The position numbers were made by a program, and so were the translations under genes. A DNA stretch of 64,000 nucleotides from Streptomyces griseoluteus (GTDB lineage Bacteria; Actinomycetota; Actinomycetes; Streptomycetales; Streptomycetaceae), in NCBI GenBank assembly GCA_000717735.1, contig JOBE01000034.1, positions 16,551-80,550 on the forward strand, read 5' to 3'. Below the pieces are notes generated by a model. It was not told where the DNA came from, did not search any database, and was given only the letters and a program-made list of their open reading frames with translations. Shown here piece by piece: positions 16,213 through 25,905 of the stretch. Every line of letters begins with the position of its first letter. The first letter of the stretch is position 1.

Positions 16213-19200
16213 GTGACGGGATATCAGATTCCGAGGGGGGCGACGGGTGAAGCACGGCCGGAGGACCGACGATCCGACGCGGCGACGCCGCCGCCGGCAC
16301 ACCTTCCACGCCTCGCCGCGGGCCTCGCGCACGCCGTGCCGGACCAGGCCGCGCCCCACCGCGCGCCCCGCGCCGCCGAGCCGCCGGCCACCGAACCGGA
16401 CGCCGGGCCGCGCGTCGGGCCACTGGACGAACCCGGACCGGGCGCCGCATCGCCGGTCCCGTCCGGGGCCGGCGCCGAAGGCCGCGTCGCCGAACCACCG
16501 GACCGCGGCGCGGGTGACGGCGACGGCGGGACGCCCTGTTCTCCTGTCGCTCCCTGCCCCCGTGCCCCCGTGCCTTCCGGCGCGTGTGAGGCCGGTGGCG
16601 CCGCAGCACCGGAGCCCGTCGCCCCTGTCGTGCGGGACCCGGCAGGGCCCCACGACTGCGACGGGCACGCCCCCGGGCGCGCCGACGAGCCGAAGGCGCG
16701 CCCGCACGACGCGGCCGCGTGCGGTGGTGCGGCGCCGGAGGGCCCGGTGAGCGCGCCCGGGGTGGTCCTCGAGCGCCGCCCCGTCGGCGGCGGCGGTGGA
16801 GGCGACTCCGGCCATCCGGACCCCGGGGGCCCCGGCTCCGGCGGGATCCTCGCCCAGATCGCCCTCGGACTCATCTGCGCGGGATACACGACCGGCGCCT
16901 CGCTCGGCTGGGGCTCGCCCGGACTCGCGCTCTTCATGGGGGACTTCGGGCTCAGCGCCGCAGCCCTCACCGCCGCGGTCTCCTGCTTCCTCTACAGCCG
17001 CACCCATCGTGGCAGCGCCCGCCCCGCCTGGCTGCTCTTCGCCTTCTCCTCGTTCATGGCCGCCGTGGGCAACGCCATCTGGGGCTGGTACGAGGTCGTC
17101 CTGCGCATGGAGGTGCCGGACTCCTCCGTCGCCGACCTCTTCTTCTTACTCTTCGCGCCGCCCGCCATCGTCGGCCTCCTCGTCCTGGCCAAGAAGCCCG
17201 TCACCCGGGCCGGCTGGGTCTGCCTGGGCCTCGACGCCTGGCTCATCGGGGGCTCCCTCCTGACGCTCTCCTGGAGTCTCGCCCTCGCCCACACCGCGCA
17301 CTTCCAGGACGAACCCGTCGCCCAGGCGGCGCTGTCGCTCGCGTACCCGCTCCTCGACATCGTCCTCGTGAGCATGGTCCTGGTCCTGCACTTCCGCCGC
17401 TCGCAGGCGAACCGGTCGGCGACCAACACCGCCATCGCCGCCCTCGCCCTGACCGTCCTGTGCGACGCCCTGTTCACCTCGCCGCTGCTCCGGGAGAACT
17501 ACGCCTCCGGCCAGCTGCTCGACGCGGGCTGGTTCGCCGGCTCCCTGCTGCTCGCCTACGCACCCTGGGGGGCGCGCCGACTGCCGGACAGCTCGGCCGC
17601 CGAGAGCGGACCGCGGCTCCACAGCCGTCCCGTCGCCGGCTCGCTCGCCGCCCTCACCCCGTACCTCGCCGCCGCGGTCTGCACCCTCGGCATCCTCTAC
17701 AACGTCGTCGAGGGGCGCAGGGTCGACCGCGTCGTCGTCCTCACGGGCTGCACGGTGGTCCTCGCCCTCGTCGTCCGGCAGGGCATCATGCTCCTCGACA
17801 ACATCGCCCTCACCCATGAACTGGCCCAGAAGGAGAACCACTTCAGGTCGCTCGTGCAGGGATCCAGCGACGTCATCATGATCGCCGCGCCGACCGGGAT
17901 CCTCCGCTACGTCAGCCCGGCCGCCGCCGGGGTGTACGGGCGCGACGCCGAGGAGCTGATCGGCTCCGAGCTGGCCAGCCTGATCCATCCCGAGGACCTC
18001 GGCGCCGTCGTCCACGAGGTACGGCGCTTCCTGGCCGCCTCGCCCGCGGAGGAGCCCACCACCCGGATCGAGTGCCGTTTCCGCTCGGGCCATGGGGGTA
18101 CCTCCCGCTCGAGCGAAGCCGAGAGCGGGGGAGACTGGCTCAACGTCGAGTCCACCGTCAACCGGCACCAGGGCGGCCTGATCTTCAACAGCCGGGACGT
18201 CACCGAACGCGTCCGGCTCCAGGCCCAGTTGCAGCACAACGCCGAGCACGACCCGCTCACCGACCTGCCCAACCGGGCGCTCTTCACCCGGCGGGTCCGG
18301 CAGGCGCTCGGCGGCCGGCGCGCCACCGACCCCGGCACCGCCGTGCTCTTCATCGACCTCGACGGCTTCAAGGGCGTCAACGACCGGCTCGGCCACCAGG
18401 CGGGGGACGACCTCCTCGTCCAGGCCGCCCGCCGCCTCCACGACTCCGTACGGGCAGGGGACACGGCCGCCAGGCTCGGCGGCGACGAGTTCGCCGCCCT
18501 CATCCTCGGCGACGGCAGCCGTGACCAGGCCGCCCGCCGGAGCCAGGTCCAGGAGATCGCCGACCGGCTCCGGCTCACGCTCTCCCGCCCGTACCGCGTC
18601 GACGGGGGCAACGAGGTACGGGTCGCCGCCTCCATCGGCGTCGCCTTCGCCGAAGCGGGCATAGAGGCCGGCGACCTCCTGCGCAACGCCGACCTCGCCA
18701 TGTACCGGGCCAAGGCGGCGGGCAAGGACCGCGTCGAGCTCTACGCGCCCCAGATGCAGGCCGAGGTGGTGCGCAGGACGGAGCTGGCCGCCCGGCTGCG
18801 CACCGCACTCCACGACGGTGAGTTCGCCCTCCTCCACCAGCCGGTCGTCGACCTCGCCACCGGACGGATCTCCGCCGTCAGCGCCCAGGCGCGCTGGCGC
18901 TCGACCCAGGGCATCCTCTTCACCCCCGCCGAGTACCTCCGCGTCACCGACGACGGCGACCGCACCGCGGAGCTGGGCAGATGGCTGCTCGAATCGGCCG
19001 TGGAGCAGGCCGCCGAGCGGGCGGGAATCGGCCACCATGCGCCGGTGTCCATCCGGCTCCCGGCCAGCCGCCTGCTCGACCGCTCGCTCCCGCTCGGCTC
19101 CGTCGAGTCCCTGCTGACCCGGCACGGCCTGCCGTCGGGTTCGCTGATCATCGAGCTGGGCGACAGCGACCCCCGGATCCCGCTCGACGAGCTGGAACAG

Positions 19201-19626
19201 CGTCTGATCACCCTGCGCCGCCTCGGGGTGCGGATCGCGCTCGACGGATTCGGCAGCGGACACGTGGCGATCAACGCCCTGCGGAGGCTTCCCGTCGACA
19301 TACTGAAGCTCGACCGGGGCCTGGTCGAGGGCGTGGTCGAGTCGGCCCGCCTCCGCAAGATCACCCGTGGGGTGCTCCGTATCGCCGGTGAACTCGGGAT
19401 GCAGACGGTCGCCGAAGGAGTCGACGTACCGGAGCAGGTCATCGCGCTGCGGGCGATGGGCTGCGGCCACGCCCAGGGCATGGCCTTCGCGGGCCCGCTC
19501 GACGAGTACCGGCTGCGCAGAGCCCTGGTGCGGGACGAGTACCCGCTGCCCGGCGCGGTCCCGCTCCGTGTCGGAAACCGTCCCCCGTTCCGCTCAAATA
19601 CTGAGACGCCTGTCCCACCCACTTGA
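16213..19626 (+). CDS. Membrane PAS-GGDEF-EAL protein with degenerate EAL domain
   Basis: About 1137 residues from GTG 16213 (GGGGAG 4 nt upstream). Residues 1-200 are a Pro/Ala-rich, low-complexity cytosolic stretch. Eight or so membrane helices span about 211-530. A PAS domain starts near 537 ('NHFRSLVQGSSDVIMIAAP'). The GGDEF domain starts near 679 ('HDPLTDLPNRALF') and has an intact GGDEF at about 756 plus an RAGD inhibitory-site motif at 747. The EAL domain (855-1110) is eroded: the EALxR glutamate is Ser (about S890 in 'VSAQARW') and DDFG reads 'LDGFGSG', while 'LKLDRG' and 'VAEGVD' remain. I infer an active cyclase with a non-catalytic, perhaps c-di-GMP-sensing, EAL. A 42-bp dispersed palindrome is inserted in frame in the PAS region. 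The position directly upstream of ilvB matches a conserved c-di-GMP gene of Streptomyces, as I recall. Confidence 0.85.
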   Translation: MTGYQIPRGATGEARPEDRRSDAATPPPAHLPRLAAGLAHAVPDQAAPHRAPRAAEPPATEPDAGPRVGPLDEPGPGAASPVPSGAGAEGRVAEPPDRGAGDGDGGTPCSPVAPCPRAPVPSGACEAGGAAAPEPVAPVVRDPAGPHDCDGHAPGRADEPKARPHDAAACGGAAPEGPVSAPGVVLERRPVGGGGGGDSGHPDPGGPGSGGILAQIALGLICAGYTTGASLGWGSPGLALFMGDFGLSAAALTAAVSCFLYSRTHRGSARPAWLLFAFSSFMAAVGNAIWGWYEVVLRMEVPDSSVADLFFLLFAPPAIVGLLVLAKKPVTRAGWVCLGLDAWLIGGSLLTLSWSLALAHTAHFQDEPVAQAALSLAYPLLDIVLVSMVLVLHFRRSQANRSATNTAIAALALTVLCDALFTSPLLRENYASGQLLDAGWFAGSLLLAYAPWGARRLPDSSAAESGPRLHSRPVAGSLAALTPYLAAAVCTLGILYNVVEGRRVDRVVVLTGCTVVLALVVRQGIMLLDNIALTHELAQKENHFRSLVQGSSDVIMIAAPTGILRYVSPAAAGVYGRDAEELIGSELASLIHPEDLGAVVHEVRRFLAASPAEEPTTRIECRFRSGHGGTSRSSEAESGGDWLNVESTVNRHQGGLIFNSRDVTERVRLQAQLQHNAEHDPLTDLPNRALFTRRVRQALGGRRATDPGTAVLFIDLDGFKGVNDRLGHQAGDDLLVQAARRLHDSVRAGDTAARLGGDEFAALILGDGSRDQAARRSQVQEIADRLRLTLSRPYRVDGGNEVRVAASIGVAFAEAGIEAGDLLRNADLAMYRAKAAGKDRVELYAPQMQAEVVRRTELAARLRTALHDGEFALLHQPVVDLATGRISAVSAQARWRSTQGILFTPAEYLRVTDDGDRTAELGRWLLESAVEQAAERAGIGHHAPVSIRLPASRLLDRSLPLGSVESLLTRHGLPSGSLIIELGDSDPRIPLDELEQRLITLRRLGVRIALDGFGSGHVAINALRRLPVDILKLDRGLVEGVVESARLRKITRGVLRIAGELGMQTVAEGVDVPEQVIALRAMGCGHAQGMAFAGPLDEYRLRRALVRDEYPLPGAVPLRVGNRPPFRSNTETPVPPT
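18091..18133. repeat. Dispersed palindromic element inserted in frame in the PAS domain
   Basis: The stretch runs CATGGGGGTACCTCCCGCTC, then a short spacer, then GAGAGCGGGGGAG. CCCGCTC and GAGCGGG arms form a hairpin. I recall this sequence as a common dispersed short element of Streptomyces genomes. It adds 14 codons (HGGTSRSSEAESGG) between 'CRFRSG' and 'DWLNVES' without breaking the frame. Confidence 0.65.
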
Positions 19627-19659
19627 CAGTGGTGAGGCCCGAGAGGGAGGGTCAGTGCC

Positions 19660-19701
19660 ATGCGCACCCGAATTCTCGTACTTGGAAAGCGCGTCGGCTG
19701 A
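19660..19701 (+). CDS. ilvB leader peptide
   Basis: A 13-codon reading frame, MRTRILVLGKRVG, ending in TGA at 19699-19701, with GGGAGG 9 nt upstream. Five of its codons are for Ile, Leu or Val, and three (ATT, GTA, CTT) are rare in GC-rich Streptomyces genes, as expected of a sensor of branched-chain aminoacyl-tRNA. It lies between the GGDEF-EAL gene and ilvB and is followed by hairpins and a T-run terminator. Ribosome stalling here would report Ile/Leu/Val supply. Attenuation of ilvB in actinobacteria is known; the mechanism here is inferred. Confidence 0.8.
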   Translation: MRTRILVLGKRVG

Positions 19702-19780
19702 AGCAGGGCCCACCGTAGGCCCGGCTTAGAAAGCACCCGACGCGCTCCCCTCGCTTGCCTCACGGCACGAGGGGTTTTTT
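19688..19780 (+). promoter_or_regulatory. ilvB transcription attenuator
   Basis: AGCGCGTCGG (19688-19697, covering the end of the leader peptide frame) pairs perfectly with CCGACGCGCT (19737-19746). The terminator hairpin CCCCTCG (19747-19753) with CGAGGGG (19768-19774) follows at once, with six T residues at 19775-19780. A smaller GGGCC/GGCCC hairpin lies between. A ribosome stalled in the leader would cover the first arm and change folding upstream of the terminator. Confidence 0.8.
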
Positions 19781-19861
19781 GTTGCACCGGCTCACCCCCA
19801 AGTCGCCGCAAACCCTCGTAAAACACCTCGCAAAAACCCTCTGCTTCGAGAAGAGATGCTG

Positions 19862-21706
19862 ATGACCGAGCAGGCCACCGGGCACCATCCGCAGCCGCGG
19901 CCCCGTAACGGCGGGCAGCCCGCCGCCACCGTCGAGCACGTCACGGGTGCGCAGTCCCTCATCCGTTCTCTCGAGGAAGTGGGCGCGGACACCGTCTTCG
20001 GCATCCCCGGCGGCGCGATCCTTCCCGCGTACGACCCGATGATGGACTCCAAGCGAGTGCGTCACATCCTGGTCCGCCACGAGCAGGGCGCGGGCCACGC
20101 CGCCACGGGCTACGCCCAGGCGACCGGCAAGGTCGGCGTCTGCATGGCGACCTCGGGACCCGGTGCGACCAACCTCGTCACCCCGATCGCCGACGCGCAC
20201 ATGGACTCCGTCCCGCTCGTCGCGATCACCGGCCAGGTCGCCTCGAAGGCGATCGGCACGGACGCCTTCCAGGAGGCGGACATCTGCGGCATCACGATGC
20301 CGATCACCAAGCACAACTTCCTGGTCACCAAGGCCGAGGACATCCCGCGGACGATCGCGGAGGCCTTCCACATCGCCTCCACCGGCCGCCCGGGCCCGGT
20401 CCTGGTCGACATCGCCAAGGACGCCCTCCAGGCGAAGACCACCTTCAGCTGGCCGCCGCAGACCGACCTGCCCGGCTACCGTCCGGTGACCAAGCCGCAC
20501 GCCAAGCAGATCCGCGAGGCCGCCAAGCTGATCAGCGCCGCCAAGCGCCCGGTCCTCTACGTCGGCGGCGGCGTCATCAAGGCCGGCGCCACCGCCGAGC
20601 TGAAGATCCTCGCCGAGCTGACCGGCGCCCCGGTCACCACCACCCTGATGGCCCTCGGCTCCTTCCCCGACAGCCACCCGCTGCACGTGGGCATGCCCGG
20701 CATGCACGGTGCGGTCACCGCCGTCACCGCGCTGCAGAAGGCCGACCTGATCGTCGCGCTCGGTGCCCGCTTCGACGACCGCGTCACCGGCAGGCTCGAC
20801 AGCTTCGCCCCGTACGCCAAGATCGTCCACGCGGACATCGACCCGGCCGAGATCGGCAAGAACCGCGCCGCCGACGTCCCGATCGTCGGTGACGCCCGCG
20901 AGGTCATCGCCGACCTGGTGCAGGCGGTCCAGGCCGAGCACAGCGAGGGCAACAAGGGCGACTACACCGCCTGGTGGAGCGACCTGAACCGCTGGCGCGA
21001 GACCTACCCGCTCGGCTACGACCTGCCGGAGGACGGCAGCCTCTCGCCGCAGCAGGTCATCCAGCGCATCGGGCAGCTCGCCCCCGAGGGCACGATCTTC
21101 GCCGCGGGCGTCGGCCAGCACCAGATGTGGGCCGCCCACTTCATCGACTACGAGCAGCCGGCCACCTGGCTGAACTCCGGTGGCGCCGGGACGATGGGGT
21201 ACGCGGTCCCCGCCGCGATGGGCGCCAAGGCCGGCATGCCGGACCGCACGGTCTGGGCGGTCGACGGCGACGGCTGCTTCCAGATGACCAATCAGGAGCT
21301 CACGACCTGCGCCCTGAACAACATCCCGATCAAGGTCGCCATCATCAACAACGGCGCCCTCGGGATGGTCCGCCAGTGGCAGACCCTCTTCTACAACCAG
21401 CGCTACTCGAACACCGTCCTGCACTCCGGCCCGGACGACGTCCAGGCGAACAAGGGCACGCGCGTCCCCGACTTCGTCAAGCTCTCCGAGGCCATGGGCT
21501 GTGTCGCCCTGCGCTGTGAGGACCCGGCCGACCTGGACAAGGTCATCGCCCAGGCCAACGCCATCAACGACCGTCCGGTCGTCGTCGACTTCATCGTCCA
21601 CGAGGACGCCCAGGTGTGGCCGATGGTCGCCGCCGGCACCTCCAACGACGAGGTCATGGCCGCGCGGGGCGTGCGCCCCGACTTCGGCGACGGCGAAGAC
21701 GACTGA
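19862..21706 (+). CDS. ilvB: Acetolactate synthase large subunit
   Basis: A 614-residue ThDP-dependent enzyme that condenses pyruvate with pyruvate or 2-oxobutyrate, the first common step of Val, Leu and Ile synthesis. The N-terminal domain has '[17 protein letters not shown]' and the ThDP glutamate in '[16 protein letters not shown]'. The C-terminal ThDP/Mg motif is '[19 protein letters not shown]' running into '[10 protein letters not shown]'. ATG 19862 (MTEQATG) is chosen, since AAGAG lies about 7 nt upstream; ATG 19856 is two codons earlier. First gene of ilvB-ilvN-ilvC, with 41 bp to ilvN. Control is by the leader/attenuator upstream. Confidence 0.97.
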   Translation: MTEQATGHHPQPRPRNGGQPAATVEHVTGAQSLIRSLEEVGADTVFGIPGGAILPAYDPMMDSKRVRHILVRHEQGAGHAATGYAQATGKVGVCMATSGPGATNLVTPIADAHMDSVPLVAITGQVASKAIGTDAFQEADICGITMPITKHNFLVTKAEDIPRTIAEAFHIASTGRPGPVLVDIAKDALQAKTTFSWPPQTDLPGYRPVTKPHAKQIREAAKLISAAKRPVLYVGGGVIKAGATAELKILAELTGAPVTTTLMALGSFPDSHPLHVGMPGMHGAVTAVTALQKADLIVALGARFDDRVTGRLDSFAPYAKIVHADIDPAEIGKNRAADVPIVGDAREVIADLVQAVQAEHSEGNKGDYTAWWSDLNRWRETYPLGYDLPEDGSLSPQQVIQRIGQLAPEGTIFAAGVGQHQMWAAHFIDYEQPATWLNSGGAGTMGYAVPAAMGAKAGMPDRTVWAVDGDGCFQMTNQELTTCALNNIPIKVAIINNGALGMVRQWQTLFYNQRYSNTVLHSGPDDVQANKGTRVPDFVKLSEAMGCVALRCEDPADLDKVIAQANAINDRPVVVDFIVHEDAQVWPMVAAGTSNDEVMAARGVRPDFGDGEDD

Positions 21707-21747
21707 AGCGCGGAACGAAGCAGAGCGAAAAGGAAGAGACCCAGACC

Positions 21748-23396
<1,649 letters not shown>

Positions 23397-23403
23397 GCCT
23401 CCG

Positions 23404-23438
23404 GGGCGGGGGCCGGACACTGTGTCCGGCCCCCGCCC
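23404..23438 (+). terminator. Terminator after ilvC
   Basis: A 15-17 bp perfect hairpin, GGGCGGGGGCCGGACAC with its complement, lies right after the ilvC stop. There is no long T run, as is common in Streptomyces. Confidence 0.8.
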
Positions 23439-23443
23439 GCATC

Positions 23444-23462
23444 GTTGGACACCCCGTCCAAC
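23444..23462. promoter_or_regulatory. Perfect dyad upstream of serA
   Basis: GTTGGAC at 23444-23450 and GTCCAAC at 23456-23462 are separated by ACCCC. The TGGAC/GTCCA core recurs, in reversed arrangement, upstream of leuB and ilvE. A TACACT -10-like box for serA follows at 23515-23520. Probable regulator binding site; regulator unknown. Confidence 0.45.
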
Positions 23463-23634
23463 CACGGACGGGTGATCCTTCCAACGAGGCGCATGAAGTG
23501 CGCCTGAGCACCACTACACTTCTCAACAACATTCGCGTTCAGGCCCACAGCGTCGTGCGCTTTCACGCGGCAAGCCCCCTCCACCGCCTGCGGCCGTCGG
23601 GACGGCCGTCCGCACTGGATCTGTGAGGACTCAC

Positions 23635-25224
23635 GTGAGCTCGAAACCTGTCGTACTCATCGCTGAAGAGCTGTCGCCCGCCACCGTCGACGCGCTGGGC
23701 CCGGACTTCGAGATCCGGCACTGCAACGGCGCGGACCGCGCCGAGCTGATCCCCGCCATCGCGGACGTGGACGCGATCCTGGTCCGTTCCGCGACCAAGG
23801 TCGACGCCGAGGCCCTCGCCGCCGCGAACAAGCTGCGGGTCGTCGCCCGTGCCGGTGTCGGTCTGGACAACGTCGACGTCTCCGCCGCCACCAAGGCCGG
23901 CGTGATGGTCGTCAACGCGCCGACGTCGAACATCGTCACCGCCGCCGAGCTCGCGTGCGGTCTGCTCGTCGCCACCGCGCGCAACATCCCGCAGGCCAAC
24001 ACCGCCCTGAAGAACGGCGAGTGGAAGCGCAACAAGTACACGGGCGTCGAGCTGAGCGAGAAGACCCTCGGCGTCGTCGGTCTCGGCCGCATCGGCGTCC
24101 TGGTCGCCCAGCGCATGTCGGCCTTCGGCATGAAGATCGTCGCGTACGACCCCTACGTGCAGCCGGCCCGCGCCGCCCAGATGGGCGTGAAGCTCCTCGC
24201 CCTGGACGAGCTGCTCGAAGTCGCCGACTTCATCACCGTCCACCTGCCGAAGACCCCGGAGACCCTCGGTCTCATCGGTGACGAGGCGCTGCACAAGGTC
24301 AAGCCCTCGGTCCGGATCGTCAACGCCGCGCGCGGCGGGATCGTCGACGAGGAGGCGCTGTACTCGGCGCTCAAGGAGGGCCGGGTCGCCGGCGCCGGCC
24401 TCGACGTGTACGCGAAGGAGCCCTGCACGGACTCCCCGCTCTTCGAGCTCGACCAGGTCGTCTGCACCCCGCACCTCGGCGCGTCCACGGACGAGGCCCA
24501 GGAGAAGGCCGGCATCGCGGTCGCCCGCTCGGTGCGCCTCGCGCTCGCCGGTGAGCTGGTCCCGGACGCGGTCAACGTCCAGGGCGGTGTCATCGCGGAG
24601 GACGTCAAGCCGGGTCTGCCGCTCGCCGAGAAGCTCGGCCGGATCTTCACCGCGCTCGCGGGCGAGGTCGCGGCCCGTCTCGACGTCGAGGTGTACGGCG
24701 AGATCACCCAGCACGACGTGAAGGTGCTCGAACTGTCCGCGCTCAAGGGCGTGTTCGAGGACGTCGTCGACGAGACCGTGTCGTACGTCAACGCCCCGCT
24801 GTTCGCGCAGGAGCGCGGCGTCGAGGTGCGGCTGACCACGAGCTCCGAGTCGCCCGACCACCGCAACGTGGTCACCGTGCGCGGCACGCTCTCGAGCGGC
24901 GAGGAGGTCGCGGTCTCCGGCACGCTGGCCGGTCCGAAGCACCTCCAGAAGATCGTCGCGGTCGGCGACTACGACGTGGACCTGGCGCTCGCCGACCACA
25001 TGGTCGTGCTGCGCTACGAGGACCGCCCGGGTGTCGTCGGCACCGTCGGCCGGATCCTCGGCGAGGCCGGTCTGAACATCGCCGGCATGCAGGTCTCCCG
25101 CGCGGAGGAGGGCGGCGAGGCGCTCGTCGTGCTCACCGTCGACGACACGCTCCCGGCTCCGGTGCTCGCGGAGATCGCGACGGAGATCGGCGCCACCTCG
25201 GCCCGCTCGGTCAACCTGGTCTGA
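23635..25224 (+). CDS. serA: D-3-phosphoglycerate dehydrogenase
   Basis: A 529-residue enzyme of the first step of serine synthesis, the long actinobacterial form with an intervening domain and a C-terminal ACT domain for serine feedback. NAD motif 'LGVVGLGRIGVLVAQRM'; catalytic Arg in 'NAARGGIVDEEAL', Glu in 'DVYAKEPCTD', His in 'CTPHLGAST'. The ACT domain starts near 'VLRYEDRPGVVGTVGRIL'. GTG 23635 is preferred (GAGGA 5 nt upstream); GTG 23623 is four codons earlier. It has its own promoter region (TACACT) after the ilvC terminator. Confidence 0.96.
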   Translation: MSSKPVVLIAEELSPATVDALGPDFEIRHCNGADRAELIPAIADVDAILVRSATKVDAEALAAANKLRVVARAGVGLDNVDVSAATKAGVMVVNAPTSNIVTAAELACGLLVATARNIPQANTALKNGEWKRNKYTGVELSEKTLGVVGLGRIGVLVAQRMSAFGMKIVAYDPYVQPARAAQMGVKLLALDELLEVADFITVHLPKTPETLGLIGDEALHKVKPSVRIVNAARGGIVDEEALYSALKEGRVAGAGLDVYAKEPCTDSPLFELDQVVCTPHLGASTDEAQEKAGIAVARSVRLALAGELVPDAVNVQGGVIAEDVKPGLPLAEKLGRIFTALAGEVAARLDVEVYGEITQHDVKVLELSALKGVFEDVVDETVSYVNAPLFAQERGVEVRLTTSSESPDHRNVVTVRGTLSSGEEVAVSGTLAGPKHLQKIVAVGDYDVDLALADHMVVLRYEDRPGVVGTVGRILGEAGLNIAGMQVSRAEEGGEALVVLTVDDTLPAPVLAEIATEIGATSARSVNLV

Positions 25225-25255
25225 CGCACGGCTCCACAGCCTCGTACCCGGTCGT

Positions 25256-25297
25256 TAGACGCTCGTCTTACACAAGCGTCTAGTGGCCGGGTACAGT
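25256..25297 (+). promoter_or_regulatory. Operator and leaderless promoter of the TetR gene
   Basis: TAGACGCT (25256-25263) and AGCGTCTA (25275-25282) form a perfect dyad; AGACG-CT-CGTCT inside it is a second palindrome. TTACAC (25268-25273), 18 bp, then TACAGT (25292-25297) make a promoter ending 6 nt before the ATG. The dyad overlaps the -35, consistent with autorepression. Confidence 0.65.
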
Positions 25298-25303
25298 GCT
25301 GTC

Positions 25304-25879
25304 ATGGGACACAAGGAAGATCTCCTGGAGGGCGCCAAGCGCTGCCTCCTGGAGAAGGGGTACGGGCGCACCACCGCCCGCGACATCGTCGCCGCGTCGG
25401 GCACCAACCTCGCCTCCATCGGCTACCACTACGGCTCCAAGGACGCCCTGCTCCAGCAGGCCTTCCTCGCGCTCACGGAGGAGTGGGGCGAGCGGGTCAC
25501 GGTCCCGGACGCGGGCGAGGGTGCCGTACGCCCCGCGGCCGATCCGTACGAGCGCTTCCGCGCGATGTGGGCGCAGCTCATCGGCGCCGCCGAGGCCAGC
25601 CGGCCGGTCTGGAAGCTCCAGACCGAGGTCGTCACCCGGCTCGACGACGACGAGAAGCTGCGCGAGGCCATCAAGGAACCGCAGCGGGAAGGCCGGCTCG
25701 GCATCGCCGAGGGCATGCTCGGCATCGACCCGGAGGAGGACCCCGAGAAGGCGCGGGTGGCCGGACTGCTCTGCCAGGCCCTGGCGACCGGCGTGATGAT
25801 CCAGTGGATGGTCGATCCGGACACGGCACCGAGCGCCGACGACCTCACGGAGGGGCTCAGGGTCCTGATGGGGGAGTAG
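25304..25879 (+). CDS. TetR/AcrR family regulator
   Basis: A 191-residue repressor. The N-terminal helix-turn-helix reads 'ARDIVAASGTNLASIGYHYG' followed by 'SKDALLQQAFLAL'; the remaining helices form the ligand/dimer domain. The ATG at 25304 lies 6 nt after a TACAGT -10 box, so the message is leaderless. The promoter carries a symmetric operator, so the protein probably represses itself. Its stop codon TAG (25877-25879) is part of a dispersed-element-like sequence. Target genes beyond itself are not evident: serA is upstream in the same direction and the DUF1266 genes converge. Confidence 0.88.
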   Translation: MGHKEDLLEGAKRCLLEKGYGRTTARDIVAASGTNLASIGYHYGSKDALLQQAFLALTEEWGERVTVPDAGEGAVRPAADPYERFRAMWAQLIGAAEASRPVWKLQTEVVTRLDDDEKLREAIKEPQREGRLGIAEGMLGIDPEEDPEKARVAGLLCQALATGVMIQWMVDPDTAPSADDLTEGLRVLMGE

Positions 25880-25905
25880 GGCCTGTCCGATTTTCAGCCT
25901 GCGGC
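25876..25905. repeat. Remnant of a dispersed palindromic element between convergent genes
   Basis: TAGGGCCTGTCCGATTTTCAG begins with the TetR stop codon and matches an end sequence I recall as frequent in Streptomyces intergenic regions. Only one end is visible; a small AGCC/GGCT hairpin follows before the opposing gene's stop. Confidence 0.4.

Noticed and set aside
19623..19628. Perfect TTGACA -35 hexamer overlapping the GGDEF-EAL stop codon, before ilvB
   Set aside because: No TANNNT -10 box lies 16-19 bp downstream; the sequence there is the purine-rich Shine-Dalgarno of the leader peptide. Not claimed as a promoter.
23492..23507. A four-codon frame (ATG AAG TGC GCC TGA) upstream of serA, resembling a cysteine-sensing leader
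   Set aside because: It lies upstream of the likely serA -10 box (TACACT, 23515-23520), so it is probably not transcribed, and it has no Shine-Dalgarno or terminator.
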